In this document: positions 46,360 through 56,475 of the stretch, piece after piece
How positions within the stretch are numbered: the stretch's first letter is position 1
Layout of the letters: each line of letters begins with the position of its first letter
Assembly: GCF_905171775.1 (NCBI RefSeq)
Contig: NC_053489.1
Span: 332,540,089 to 332,604,088, forward strand
DNA length: 64,000 bases
Origin: Rana temporaria
Taxonomy: Eukaryota > Chordata > Amphibia > Anura > Ranidae
Direction: 5' to 3'
The notes under the pieces: generated by a model
The model's database searches: none
What the model saw: only the letters and a program-made list of their open reading frames with translations
What the model was told of the DNA's origin: nothing
Position numbers and translations under genes: made by a program

Positions 46360-49306
46360 GTAATGGGTCAATATTTCTTGAAAGAATGTTTTTTTTTTTT
46401 ACTTATTTTTTAACTCATATTGTCGGGTATTAAAGATGGACCTTGCATTATGATTACTCAAAAATATCAATGTCTTGAATTCTTCCTGAAGAATAGAAGG
46501 TCTTCCAGGTGTATGACGTTACCTAGGCACTCCTGTGTCTACACTCTCATATACCCTGTATATCTGCAGCGTGAGATCTAAGGCCTCTAATTGCTAACCT
46601 GTGAAGAAAGGTAGTGAAATTTGTCAGTCACTCTTTCTGCTCACTGTTCTCTTTAATGGAGGCTCTGATGAGGAAGCAAAGATTCTGTCTCTACTGAAGG
46701 CGTGAGCAGGGGGTGTGCAAGGTGTGCCTGGGCATACCCTAATCACTGTGTGTGGTTTACAGTCCCCCCACTGCCCAGGCTTCCTCCTGTATTGGCCCCC
46801 TGGCCCACAGTGCTGCTGGCTTCCCTCCTTCTCTTCTCCCCCCGCCTGCTGCAGGGGATGTTTCAGTATGAAGAGCAGGTGAAGGGGCTAGTAAATATGC
46901 AATTTACTGGTGCCTTCCTTTTTTTAATGGACACAGTAAAAACACTCACTTATTGTGTTCATTCATAATTGAAGCATAGTAGTCTGCATTTACTTTTTTC
47001 ATTTGTGAATGAACAGGAAGCCACTCAGCACAGAGAACAACTCATGTATTCCCTGTCCCGTGAAGCTGAGGCTGCAGAGAAAGGCAAGCTTTGGGGTGAA
47101 CACCCTAATGCAATATGATCTCTACAAATAAGGATGCCCACATACAGACAGTGCAGAACAAGGAAGCTGTCATTACACATGATGAGATCTGAGCTGTATT
47201 TGCTCAGAAACAACAAAACAAAATAAATGTTTTACATTTGATTGGCTAAGCTAGCAGCCATTATATAAATATGCTGTTAGCAAGTTATTAATAAGTGTAA
47301 TGTTCATTTAAAGGGAATGTATAGAGAATTATACACATTTTTTATTTCTTAGGTAAATATGAAATATCGGATATGAATATTTGATGTTTTCATTTCCAGA
47401 CGACAGGTTTAGCTTCAGGTTTTTTTTTACAGTACATACTGTATCTATTTTTTGTTGCTCTGTTGACAACTCTTACTGTCCCTTAAAAAGCTCAGTAGCT
47501 CAAGCTGCAATTTACACAGACAACTGAATGAGTCAGAGAAGTGAGTAATCCCTCCCCTTGCCTGTTTTGGTCAGACTGAGGTGTCTCAGTGGTCACTAAA
47601 GAAACTAACAGTGATGTTAAAGTGTTAAAGTATAACTAAAGGCAAAACTGATTTTTTTTTTTTAGTTTTGGACTGAAGATGTAATAGAACACCTGTCAGT
47701 TTTTATTGTTGTCTGTACCCCCATTAGGTTGACCCACACTCTCTATTTGTCCTATTGTCCATTGGCATTAAAAGTGGAAGAATTTTTTTTTTCCACATTT
47801 TGAGTCCCCAAAAAAGTATATTGAATATTCACAGCAGAAGCCAATCTGCGGGTGCCAGGCACGCAATGTCCTCTGGCACCCACCAATTGTTGGTGATACA
47901 CACAGAACGGGGATCTGCTTATGTAAACAAGGCAGATCGCCATTCTGACATGAGGGAAGGAATGGATTCTGTGTTCCTGCAAAGCTGGGACTAGAATCCA
48001 TCTATTCCCCTAGTGAAAGCACCACACTGTTTACACAAAAACACTGGCTATGCACATTATTCATTTAGTCATTAGTACAGTGACAGTGCATATGTTTAAC
48101 ACTGATAACTGTATTAGTGTCACTGGTTCCCGCAAAGTGTTAAAAGTGTCAATGTCTGATTGTGCGCCGCAATATTGCAGTCCCGTTATAAGACGCTGAT
48201 TGCCGCCATTTCTAGTATAAAATAAATAAAAATTCCATAAATCTATACCATAGTTTGTAGACGCTATAACGTTCGCGTAAACTAATCAATACACGTTTTT
48301 GGGGGATTTTTTTCTTTACCAAAAACATGTAGCAGAATACATATTGGCCTAAATTTATAAAGAAATTATAAAAAAAAAAAAAAAAAAAAATATTGAATAA
48401 CTTTTATAGCATATGTAGCATTACCACCGTAGGGGCTGCTGAAATGTTGGATTGTCTGTCACCCTGCCAAGCCTGGTATTCACCTCTCAGACACTCAGGA
48501 TATAGAACAGTCCATATGCTTTATATTTTTGGGATTAAACTTGGGGGGTAAGGGAAATATGGGATGCCAAGTATGATTGATACCACTTGCTTGGGACAAC
48601 TATATACAGTCCAGTATATACACCCAGTTTCTCTTCCTGCACATCACTTCCTCTATAATCTTTAGGTCTTTCTCCTCCAGCACATCTCTGGGCACACTAC
48701 ACTGTGTACAGGTATGTATAAAATTGTGCCTCCAAATACTTTATTTCAGTTAATTTCTGGCCGGTCACATGACCTCCAGCTGCTCATCTCCCCCAATCTA
48801 TGGGATACAGCAGGAGGGGCCTAGATCCCTCTCTGATGTCAGCCGGGAGGTTACATGACTGCTGCACTGTCTGCTCAGCCGCTCCTGCTATAGCCATTTG
48901 ATCGGGGGAGGAAAGTGGCTGGAGGTCACGTGACTGGCCAGAAACTAACTGAAATAAGATATTTACAGGCACAATTTTATACAGACATGTATACAGTGTA
49001 GTATGGCTTAGTAGAACAGAGGGGCTGGTAGTAATCTTTATTTAGCTTTACTGCCAGATCCTAATAGTGGCAGCAGAGGAGTGGTGGGGAGAGAGCTGCT
49101 CACACACACACACACACAGGAGTTGACAGGCAGAAAGGGGGGAGGGAAAAGGGGAGAGGGGGGAAAGAGGAGAGTGTCAGGATGATGGAGGGACGTGACC
49201 TGACCATGGTATTATGGATCAGCAGCCATGATTACTATGGTCAGCACACTAAGGGGGACACAGGAAAAAGGCAGGATCAACATGTTTTTTTACATAGAAA
49301 GGGACA
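46360..49306. other. Intron 4 of the IGFBPL1-like gene, left part
   Basis: Mostly unremarkable AT-rich sequence with old repeat fragments: a half element near 47615-47700, and 48060-48420 resembling a reversed TTAA-type element. A (CA)n run is at 49092-49117. A long inverted pair, GGCCGGTCACATGACCTCCAG against CTGGAGGTCACGTGACTGGCC, lies at 48760-48940. No further exon was found. Confidence 0.5.
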
Positions 49307-49314
49307 GATTAGAC

Positions 49315-50553
49315 CAGGGGTGTCCAAACTTTTTTCAAAGAGGGCCAGATTTGATGAAGTGAACATGCATGAGGGCCAACTATTTTGCCTGACAATCTTT
49401 GAACCATTACAATTCAGTCTAAGTGTGTTCGTCTGAGCACTAATACACTGCCCAACAAGAATTTTCTTATCTTTGTGGCTGTGTGTGGTGAAGAGATGAG
49501 CTGGGGCATGTCGTGTGTGAGAGAGAGATAGAGAGATCTTTTGTGGCCCCCAACGAATCCCAGAGTGCCGCTTAGGACTAAGGATGAGCTCGGGCGTGTT
49601 TTTTGGCTATACCGTATCGACATATAACACGCACCTTCACTTTAACTGGGAAGTTTCAGGAAAAAATATGTAAATTTGAAAAAATAATGGTCAATGCCCA
49701 TCAATGCAGCCTAATCGGTGCCCATCTTCAGCTTTACCATTTCCATCAATGCAGCCGCCTTACCATTGCCATCAATGCAGCCGCCTTACCATTGCCATCA
49801 ATGCAGCCGCCTTACCATTGCCATCAATGCTGCCGCCTTACCATTGCCATCAATGCTGCCGCCTTACCATTGCCATCAATGCTGCCGCCTTACCATTGCC
49901 ATCAATGCTGCCGCCTTACCATTGCCATCAATGCTGCCGCCTTACCATTGCCATCAATGCTGCCGACCTACCATTGCCATCAATGCTGCCAACTTACCAT
50001 TGCCATTAATGCTGCCGACTTACCATTGCCATCAATGCTGCCGCCTTACCATTGCCATAAATGCTGCCGCCTTACCATTGCCATCAATGCTGCCGCCTTA
50101 CCATTGCCATCAATGCTGCCGCCTTGCCATTGCCATCAATGCTGCCGCCTTGACATTGCCATCAATGATGCCGCCTTACCATTGCCATCAATGCTGCCGC
50201 CTTACCATTGCCATCAATGCAGCCAGATTACAAACAGGAGAATCTCCTCTTTACTCTGCGGCCTCTTTATTACAAAGTTCCGCCTCCTATGATAGACAGA
50301 AGAGTCGTCCGATGGCAGCCTAGGAGATGGGACTTCCCATTACAGACACCGTTGAATAAACAGGAGATTATCCTGTATGTAATCTGACGGCACTCGTCCT
50401 GCCCCCTCTGAGGCAGCACTGATAAATACAATATTTATCTTTTGTGGACCTGGGGGCCACAAAGGATATATATGTCCAAATCACCAGGGGGGGCCACATT
50501 AAACCGGAACGTGGGCCGCAATTGGCCCGCGGGCCGGAATTTGGACATGCCTG
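49315..50553. mobile_element. hAT-type element carrying a 26-bp minisatellite
   Basis: The left end CAGGGGTGTCCAAACTTTTT faces the right end AATTTGGACATGCCTG. The flanks GATTAGAC (49307-49314) and GTTTAGAC (50554-50561) match in 7 of 8 bases, as expected for an aged hAT duplication. GGGCCACATTAAACCGGAAC and GGCCCGCGGGCC near the right end are typical of such ends. No transposase is present. Confidence 0.8.
49740..50225. repeat. Minisatellite, 26-bp unit GCCGCCTTACCATTGCCATC + AATGCT
   Basis: Eighteen or nineteen near-identical units, with GCA in place of GCT in the first and last units. A 26-bp period shifts frame each unit, so long open frames in two phases are artefacts. Confidence 0.95.
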
Positions 50554-50561
50554 GTTTAGAC

Positions 50562-51149
50562 AGTCCCTTAGGAGGTTTGATGCCAGAAGGCTGGGCGGGG
50601 CTTAAGAGCACATAACCGCCATGATTGACTGTCACGGCAGTCAAGTGATCAGAAAACTTTTGGTTGGGCATGCGTAACTGTGTCGGGAGAGCTTCCGGCA
50701 CAGCTGTATGGACAGCAATTCATGAAAAAATGCAGCCCCTTGGCGCCAAGGACCAGGCGCCAAGAGGCTGCATATTTGCATGCAGCCAGCACCAAGGGGT
50801 TAACCTGCTATAAAGGAACAGGTGTATTATTATTTTTTTGTGTTAAAAACTGTTTAATTTAGCAGCAAATCCTCACAGGGGTTCTGACCTTTCACTATTC
50901 TATTCAACATTTTTTTTAAGTTTTGGATATATTGTACATACAATTTAACTTTAAAATAGATTCCCAAGGACTGTCGCATAGCTATGAACCTGACTGTATT
51001 ATTTGTAATTTATAAGCTCCTGTTTGGAGTGCATGCAGAAAGGTTCATAGGATGTAATAATATATTATAATACATAATACAAATACATTATATTTATTAA
51101 TATGTGGGAGATTACCTTAATTTTAACTTGTTCCCTTATCTTTTAACAG
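50562..51149. other. Intron 4 remainder before the 3'UTR exon
   Basis: It holds the inverted pair CCTTGGCGCC and GGCGCCAAGAGG at 50738-50767. Otherwise AT-rich with no gene. Confidence 0.4.
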
Positions 51150-51300
51150 GACTGAAAACGACTTCCAACCTGCAACATTTTTGGTTTCATAATTATGTAC
51201 AAAACATGTAGAAATTAGTTTTATATTGTTATTATGACGATTTTTGTACAATATTAAACAGTTACTAGAACAAACTGAATAAAGTTTCATAGCTGCAAGC
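51150..51300 (+). other. igfbpl1: Probable last exon (3'UTR) of the IGFBPL1-like gene
   Basis: A pyrimidine-rich tract ending TTTTAACAG at 51149 is a good acceptor. It is followed by about 130 bases and then AATAAA at 51278-51283. The stretch is AT-rich, free of the repeats around it, and shows no open frame. It is on the same strand as exon 4, whose donor needs a partner, so I infer that it is the untranslated terminal exon after a 4.8-kb intron. Cleavage would fall near 51300. A transcript is needed to prove the joining. Confidence 0.7.
51278..51283 (+). promoter_or_regulatory. Polyadenylation signal AATAAA
   Basis: This canonical hexamer lies near the end of the inferred 3'UTR exon of the IGFBPL1-like gene. 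An upstream ATTAAA at about 51253 could be an alternative. Confidence 0.65.
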
Positions 51301-52375
51301 CTGATAGTTTCTACTTTTAAGTATTTCTAATTTGACACAACTTGACAGCAGTTGTTGAGCAACAACTTAACTCATCAACTTACCTTACTCACTTACCTCA
51401 TCCACAAACACTGAACAATATTTGGTGAAATTTTTCTCACAGTATTTTACAAATGATGCTATATACAAACAATTTGTTTTTCTATTTATTAAAATAGAAA
51501 ATGTATGCCCATTTATTAACAAATGAGATTGTGTGAATTATGCAACTTAATGACAAAAGCATACCAAAAAGCATACACGAGAGGCAGGAAATATTAGGGT
51601 CAAATATGTAGTCAAATGCAATATGCAGTTTACAGTAATATAAAACTACTTCTAACATCTAACACCTTTATTTTCATTAAAGAGTATGATTCCAAAAATT
51701 TTTAAAATTCATATGAAAAAAAAAGATCAATAAAGTAGCTGTTCAAATCTGTCACGGGGAAAAAGAATAATAATATAGCATTTAATTTAATTTAAATATC
51801 CTTATTAGCTGCATTCACATACTTTTTTGGGGGGGGATTTGTAAATAATTTAATCTCGATGTTTTAGCAGAAGAGATGCTTTTGCCACCACAAGCCCAAA
51901 GCTGTCAGTTCTCAGTGTAGGACTGTATGAAGTTGGCACTGATATTTTGGTTACCAGTATTGTACGTCTGCCTGTTTGGGAGTTCTGGATAGAAGTTGTG
52001 TTAATAGTTAGGTTGAGAATTAGGGGATAAAATGTCCTGCATGGCTACAGCTACAGGTTCACTCTACTACCACTCTCCCCACATACACATATTCACCAAC
52101 CTTTCACTCTGCTTTGCAGCCAGGAGGGAATAGAGGAAGCCCTATGTAAGTTCCAAGTTGTGCGATAGATGTCTGAGCAGCCAATCACCAAGCACCAGTG
52201 CCACCACATGGGAGGAAGTACAGTAAGTCACATGCTGTACCCAAAAGTATAGAAAACCTTTCTTTACTCCCAGAGGCTGGATTGAGAGGTGGGGGAGAGG
52301 AAGGGATGACTATGTGCAATTGTGGGGAGGGGGGGGGGGAGGCAGCAGTTAGGAGAACTTGTTTCTTTGCCCTAC
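51301..52375. other. Intergenic sequence after the IGFBPL1-like gene
   Basis: AT-rich. No exon or repeat end is supported. Confidence 0.4.
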
Positions 52376-52379
52376 TTAA

Positions 52380-52779
52380 GCCCTGTACACATGATCGGTT
52401 TGTCCGATGAAAACAGACCGATGGACTGTTTTCATCGGACAAACCAATCGTGTGTGGGCCCCATCAGTTTGTTTTCCATCAGTGAAAAAAAATAGAACAT
52501 GTTTTAAATTTAGATAGATAGAAAAAAACGATCGTCGGTGTGGAAGTACATTGGTCAAAAATCCACGCATGCTCAGAATCAAGTCGACGCATGCTCGGAA
52601 GCATTGAACTTTATTTTTTTTAGCACGCCGTAGTGTTTTATGTCACCGCGTTTTGACACGGTCAGATTTTTGACTGATGGTGTGTAGAAAAGACTGATGA
52701 AAGTCAGCTTCATCGGATATCCAACGAAAAAAATTAATCGGTTTAGATTCTATCAGATGTCCGATCGTGTGTACAAGGC
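52380..52779. mobile_element. Foldback element, TTAA-bounded, TGTACACATGATCGG ends
   Basis: The left end GCCCTGTACACATGATCGG faces the right end CCGATCGTGTGTACAAGGC, with TTAA on both sides. GTCCGATGAAAACAG and CTGTTTTCATCGGAC make a perfect internal hairpin near 52403-52440. Confidence 0.8.
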
Positions 52780-52784
52780 TTAAG

Positions 52785-53378
52785 ACAAAGCATATGTTTA
52801 CTTTAAAGTTTAGGTTTAAGTTCTAGTGGATTAAATGTTAAGATAAGGTCAATTTTATTGATCCCAGATAGTAAGGATAGCATGCCACAAATTTGTGGCA
52901 GTGTTGAATTGTAAGACTGTTAACTTGTTGTACATTTTCACTGGCAAGTTGTACACTTGTAGAGCACTTTAAACACAAGTTCTAGTTGACACTTTTCCAA
53001 TTTGTAGCAAATTTGCGTGGCAAGTCTCTAGCAAGAGCAAAGTTGCAGTGGTGAGCCTACAGAAATAGCTCTACAGGCCACAGTGACCCCTGTGATGAGA
53101 TCACTTATGCACAACATAACAGAACCAGAACAAGCAGCAGACTTGAAGAATGTTTGCAAAGAATGTTGATCTGAAGTCATGCTATGCGTACAACAAACTT
53201 GTGAAGCCTGGCAAGTCTAGCAATAGCTAACAAAGTAATTTTTAAACTTGCAGCTCAATTGCTTGCTATCTGGGATTAAGTTAAAACTTGGATCCTAAGT
53301 TTATCTTAAATGCTAAGGCTTACATTTCAGGGTTAAGGTAGGCTTACAATAAAGTGTTAGGAGCTGTTAAATAGGAAT
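52785..53378. other. Intergenic sequence, no recognised feature
   Basis: Nothing to support a gene or repeat boundary. Confidence 0.4.
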
Positions 53379-53382
53379 TTAA

Positions 53383-53890
53383 AGTGTTACTAAACCCAGG
53401 ACCCTACATTCACTATATCTGGTTTCCCACAGTACACAGAAAATGGAAATGCAATCGTTTTAGTATATATAAACTGCTAAATACCCTTTCTCATTAGCAG
53501 TTAGAGCAGTCTTGTGACTTATACCAGTGTCTGGTTAAAGCTTGAAGGAGGAGTTTTTCATTCTCCCATGATTGTCCTATGAGAATGAGAATCCCCTGAC
53601 CCTCTTTCTGGACAGTGCTGATTGGCCCTGGGCTGATCACATGCATTTTCCCAAGAAAAACTCTATGGCAATACACACCAAAACTGAGAATGTGCAGCTT
53701 GTCCCCTAGCCACTGTATTATCAGGGGATGGATTGGGGACTCTGGAAGAAGCGGAAGATCAGAGGAGACAATATTAAACAGGCTTTTTACACAATGCAGA
53801 TAATTAACCCCTTGGGTTCCACAATGATTATAACAAGCATGCTTTACTGCCTATAAACACAGATTTTATGGTTGTGGGTTTAGCAACACT
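53383..53890. mobile_element. TTAA-flanked foldback element, AGTGTTACTAAACCCA ends
   Basis: AGTGTTACTAAACCCA at the left and TGGGTTTAGCAACACT at the right are inverted, with TTAA on both sides (53379-53382 and 53891-53894). Confidence 0.8.
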
Positions 53891-53894
53891 TTAA

Positions 53895-54905
53895 CTGTGT
53901 AGGATGACAAGCAGAGAGTAAATGATAAGTCACCAGTATTACCTGTGGTCTCCCTGCAGCTTTTCTTTTCTAAAAGAAAATCACATACTATCTCCTTTTC
54001 ATTGGTGTATGGTGTACTTGTGTACATTTCATTTGTTTGTTACCTCCCCAAAAGACCAGACCTGGATCTCATCTCCAACAATTTTTTTTATAAAAGTCTC
54101 CCAAGGTGAAGATGCCAAACTGCACTCCCCAAGCACATTTTGGCACATCTGGAGTGAGGAATGGTAGGTAGAATGGAGGTGGTATAAAGAAGAGAAGGGT
54201 TTGAGCTTAGAGGCGCTAAGGTAAGGTTGTGTCTGTGCCACCTTCTGCTGCCTGCAATGATATCACTTCCTGCACAGTGGCTGCTGAAGTATGGTATAGG
54301 AGAGGAGTTCTATGTATTTGCAGCAGTTTCTGGAGCCCGTGACACTGTACTGACACAAATGTAGAGCTGTTAGTGAACATCCATCACAAAGCTTGCTAGC
54401 AATGGGCAGCAGTCATCGGTAATATTCAACTCCTGTCTGGGACTTCCGCAGCACAATGAAGACAGTAATTTCACTGCACACTGCAAGCAAATTCAAACTT
54501 TAGGATAGGGCAGTGGCTTTTCAAGGAACAGGTTCAGCAAAGTCAGATTGGATTTAAGGTGCATTGGACCAGGGCTCACCTTTTGCTAGTGCTTCTAATA
54601 AACTACAAATATGTGATGTGGAGAGGGTAGCTTGCTATGCGTTACCCCTCGTCCCACATGAAAAAATGCAACTGTGGAAGCTGCCCTTTCTGTCTCCCCT
54701 CTCCTTATCTTAGCACTGTGTAGAGTTCAGAAGACCCTCTATGTTGCTAGAGTCAAAAGCCATGAACAAACAGGACAGCTGCTAGAACTTGTTAATTAAG
54801 GTACAAACATGTACTGCAGCCTTGAGCTCCAGTGCTGAATAATATGGTAGTTTCAGAGAGGTCGAGGGAGAGTCTAGGTTGTTTAGTTAAAGGTGGACCT
54901 ATAGT
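53895..54905. other. Region downstream of ALDH1B1; probable 3'UTR near 54905
   Basis: The ALDH1B1 transcript must end here or further left, but I could not settle on a - strand polyadenylation signal. No other gene is visible. Confidence 0.4.
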
Positions 54906-56453
54906 TTATGAGTTCTTTTGGGAAATTTTTACTGTGACACTTTTTACTTCTGTGTAAGCCTTCAGTCCATCTTCCCCTAACTCTCTTCCATTTCCAGATT
55001 CTTTATAGCCCCCAAATGGTGTCTGAGAAGCAACAATATTATAAGTGTTGACCCAGACAGTACCAGCTTGTAAAGCTTGTGTTAAATGCATTGCTCTGTC
55101 TAAGTCTTGTGTGAATATACCTGCAGCTAGTCCATACCTTGTACCATTGGCTCTCTCAATGACTTCATCGATTTTCTTAAATTTAATTATTGACTGTACA
55201 GGGCCAAATATTTCTTCTCTTGCAATCCTCATGTTGTCATGCACATCAGCAAAAACAGTTGGCTTGATGAAAAATCCTTGATCTCCATATCGGTCTCCAC
55301 CACTCACAAGTTTAGCACCTTCTTTTTTTCCAATTTGAATATAGTCAAGAATTTTATTGAACTGAACATTATTTATTTGTGGGCCATGCTCTGTATCTGT
55401 TTCAAAAGGATTTCCAATCTTTCTTGCTTTTGCCTTCTCCACAGCTTTTTCTAAGAATTCATCATATATTGATTCTTCAACATAGGTTCTAGAACCAGCA
55501 GCACAGCACTGACCCATGTTGAAAAACACAGCTTCATGGCATTGTTCTACTGCGTGTTCTAGGTTTGCATCTGCCAGGACAATGCAAGGACTTTTTCCAC
55601 CGAGTTCCAGTGTAACTCTTTTAAGGTTTGACTCACCGGCTGCTTGCTGAATTAGTCGGCCAACATTTGTAGAACCAGTAAATGCTACTTTATCAACATC
55701 CATGTGTCTTGCTATTGCTGCACCTGCAGTAGCTCCATAACCTGTTAATATGTTCACCACACCGGGTGGAAATCCAGCTTCCTTAAACAAAGATGCAATA
55801 TATAGAGCAGAGAGTGGTGTCTGCTCAGCAACTTTCATGACAACTGTGTTTCCAGCGGCTAGTGCTGGTGCTAGTTTCCAGCACTGCATTATCAATGGGA
55901 AATTCCATGGAATAATTTGACCACAAACACCAACAGGTTCAAGTCTGGTGTAGCAAAAATAATTTCCATCAATGGGGATGGTCTTTCCATGACATTTGTC
56001 AGCAAATCCTCCAAAATATCGATAAATCTTGATCGTTTCACCAACATCTAAATTATAAGACATTGAAAAAGGTTTACCATTGTCCAGTGATTCAAGAGAG
56101 GCCAAGTAGACTCTATCCCTTTCTATTAGGTCTGCAAGGCGATTTAGAAGTTGACCTCTGTGTGAGGCGTCCATAGCACGCCATGGAGATCCCAATCTAA
56201 AGGCTTGTTTTGCAGCTTGAACTGCTAGGTCAACATCATTCTTGTCTGCTTCAGCCACATGAGCAATTATTTCTCCGGTAGATGGGTCCACAGTTGGAAA
56301 TGTCCTCCCACTGACTGCATTATGCCATTCATTGTTTATGAATAGCTTGGTGTATCTCACATCTTCAAAAGGCTTCTGCACTTTTGTTACTGAATATGAA
56401 GCTACCATATGACGAAATGTAGAGATATGTTGGTAGGCTCGAATGCGGAACAT
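54906..56453 (-). CDS. aldh1b1: Mitochondrial aldehyde dehydrogenase ALDH1B1-like, intronless coding region
   Basis: An uninterrupted 515-residue aldehyde dehydrogenase of the ALDH2/ALDH1B1 group, which oxidises acetaldehyde and other aldehydes with NAD+ in the mitochondrial matrix. Residues 1 to about 20 are rich in Arg and His with no acidic residue, like a targeting peptide. Visible motifs are PWNFP with Asn184, VVMKVAEQTP with Lys207, the NAD-loop FTGSTNVG at 259-266, general base Glu283 in TLELGGKSP, nucleophile Cys317 in GQCCAAGSR, Glu414 in EEIFGP, and Glu502, the position changed in human ALDH2*2. The residue after the nucleophile is Ala, where human ALDH2 has Cys. Length matches the 517-residue family. 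A complete frame without introns fits ALDH1B1, whereas ALDH2 is multi-exonic. The tail-to-tail IGFBPL1-like neighbour agrees. The intact frame argues against a decayed retrocopy. Confidence 0.93.
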   Translation of the reverse strand: MFRIRAYQHISTFRHMVASYSVTKVQKPFEDVRYTKLFINNEWHNAVSGRTFPTVDPSTGEIIAHVAEADKNDVDLAVQAAKQAFRLGSPWRAMDASHRGQLLNRLADLIERDRVYLASLESLDNGKPFSMSYNLDVGETIKIYRYFGGFADKCHGKTIPIDGNYFCYTRLEPVGVCGQIIPWNFPLIMQCWKLAPALAAGNTVVMKVAEQTPLSALYIASLFKEAGFPPGVVNILTGYGATAGAAIARHMDVDKVAFTGSTNVGRLIQQAAGESNLKRVTLELGGKSPCIVLADANLEHAVEQCHEAVFFNMGQCCAAGSRTYVEESIYDEFLEKAVEKAKARKIGNPFETDTEHGPQINNVQFNKILDYIQIGKKEGAKLVSGGDRYGDQGFFIKPTVFADVHDNMRIAREEIFGPVQSIIKFKKIDEVIERANGTRYGLAAGIFTQDLDRAMHLTQALQAGTVWVNTYNIVASQTPFGGYKESGNGRELGEDGLKAYTEVKSVTVKISQKNS

Positions 56454-56475
56454 GGTTTCACTACAAAATAAAACA
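56454..56475 (-). promoter_or_regulatory. Splice acceptor of a 5'UTR intron just before the ALDH1B1 start codon
   Basis: On the - strand a T-rich tract ends TTTTATTTTGTAG, then seven bases (TGAAACC) precede the ATG. This is a strong 3' splice site, so the coding exon is preceded by an intron in the 5'UTR, as I recall for mammalian ALDH1B1. A possible donor on the same strand (CTGAG|GTGAGC, exon end near 56644) would give an intron of about 180 bases, but a more distant first exon is equally possible. Confidence 0.65.

Noticed and set aside
49603..50292. Open frame of 229 codons rich in Pro, Leu, His and Cys
   Set aside because: It is the translation of the 26-bp minisatellite. A second phase is equally open.
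54906..56453. Processed pseudogene of ALDH2
   Set aside because: The frame is complete with all catalytic residues, a targeting peptide and an upstream splice acceptor, and the neighbour fits ALDH1B1.
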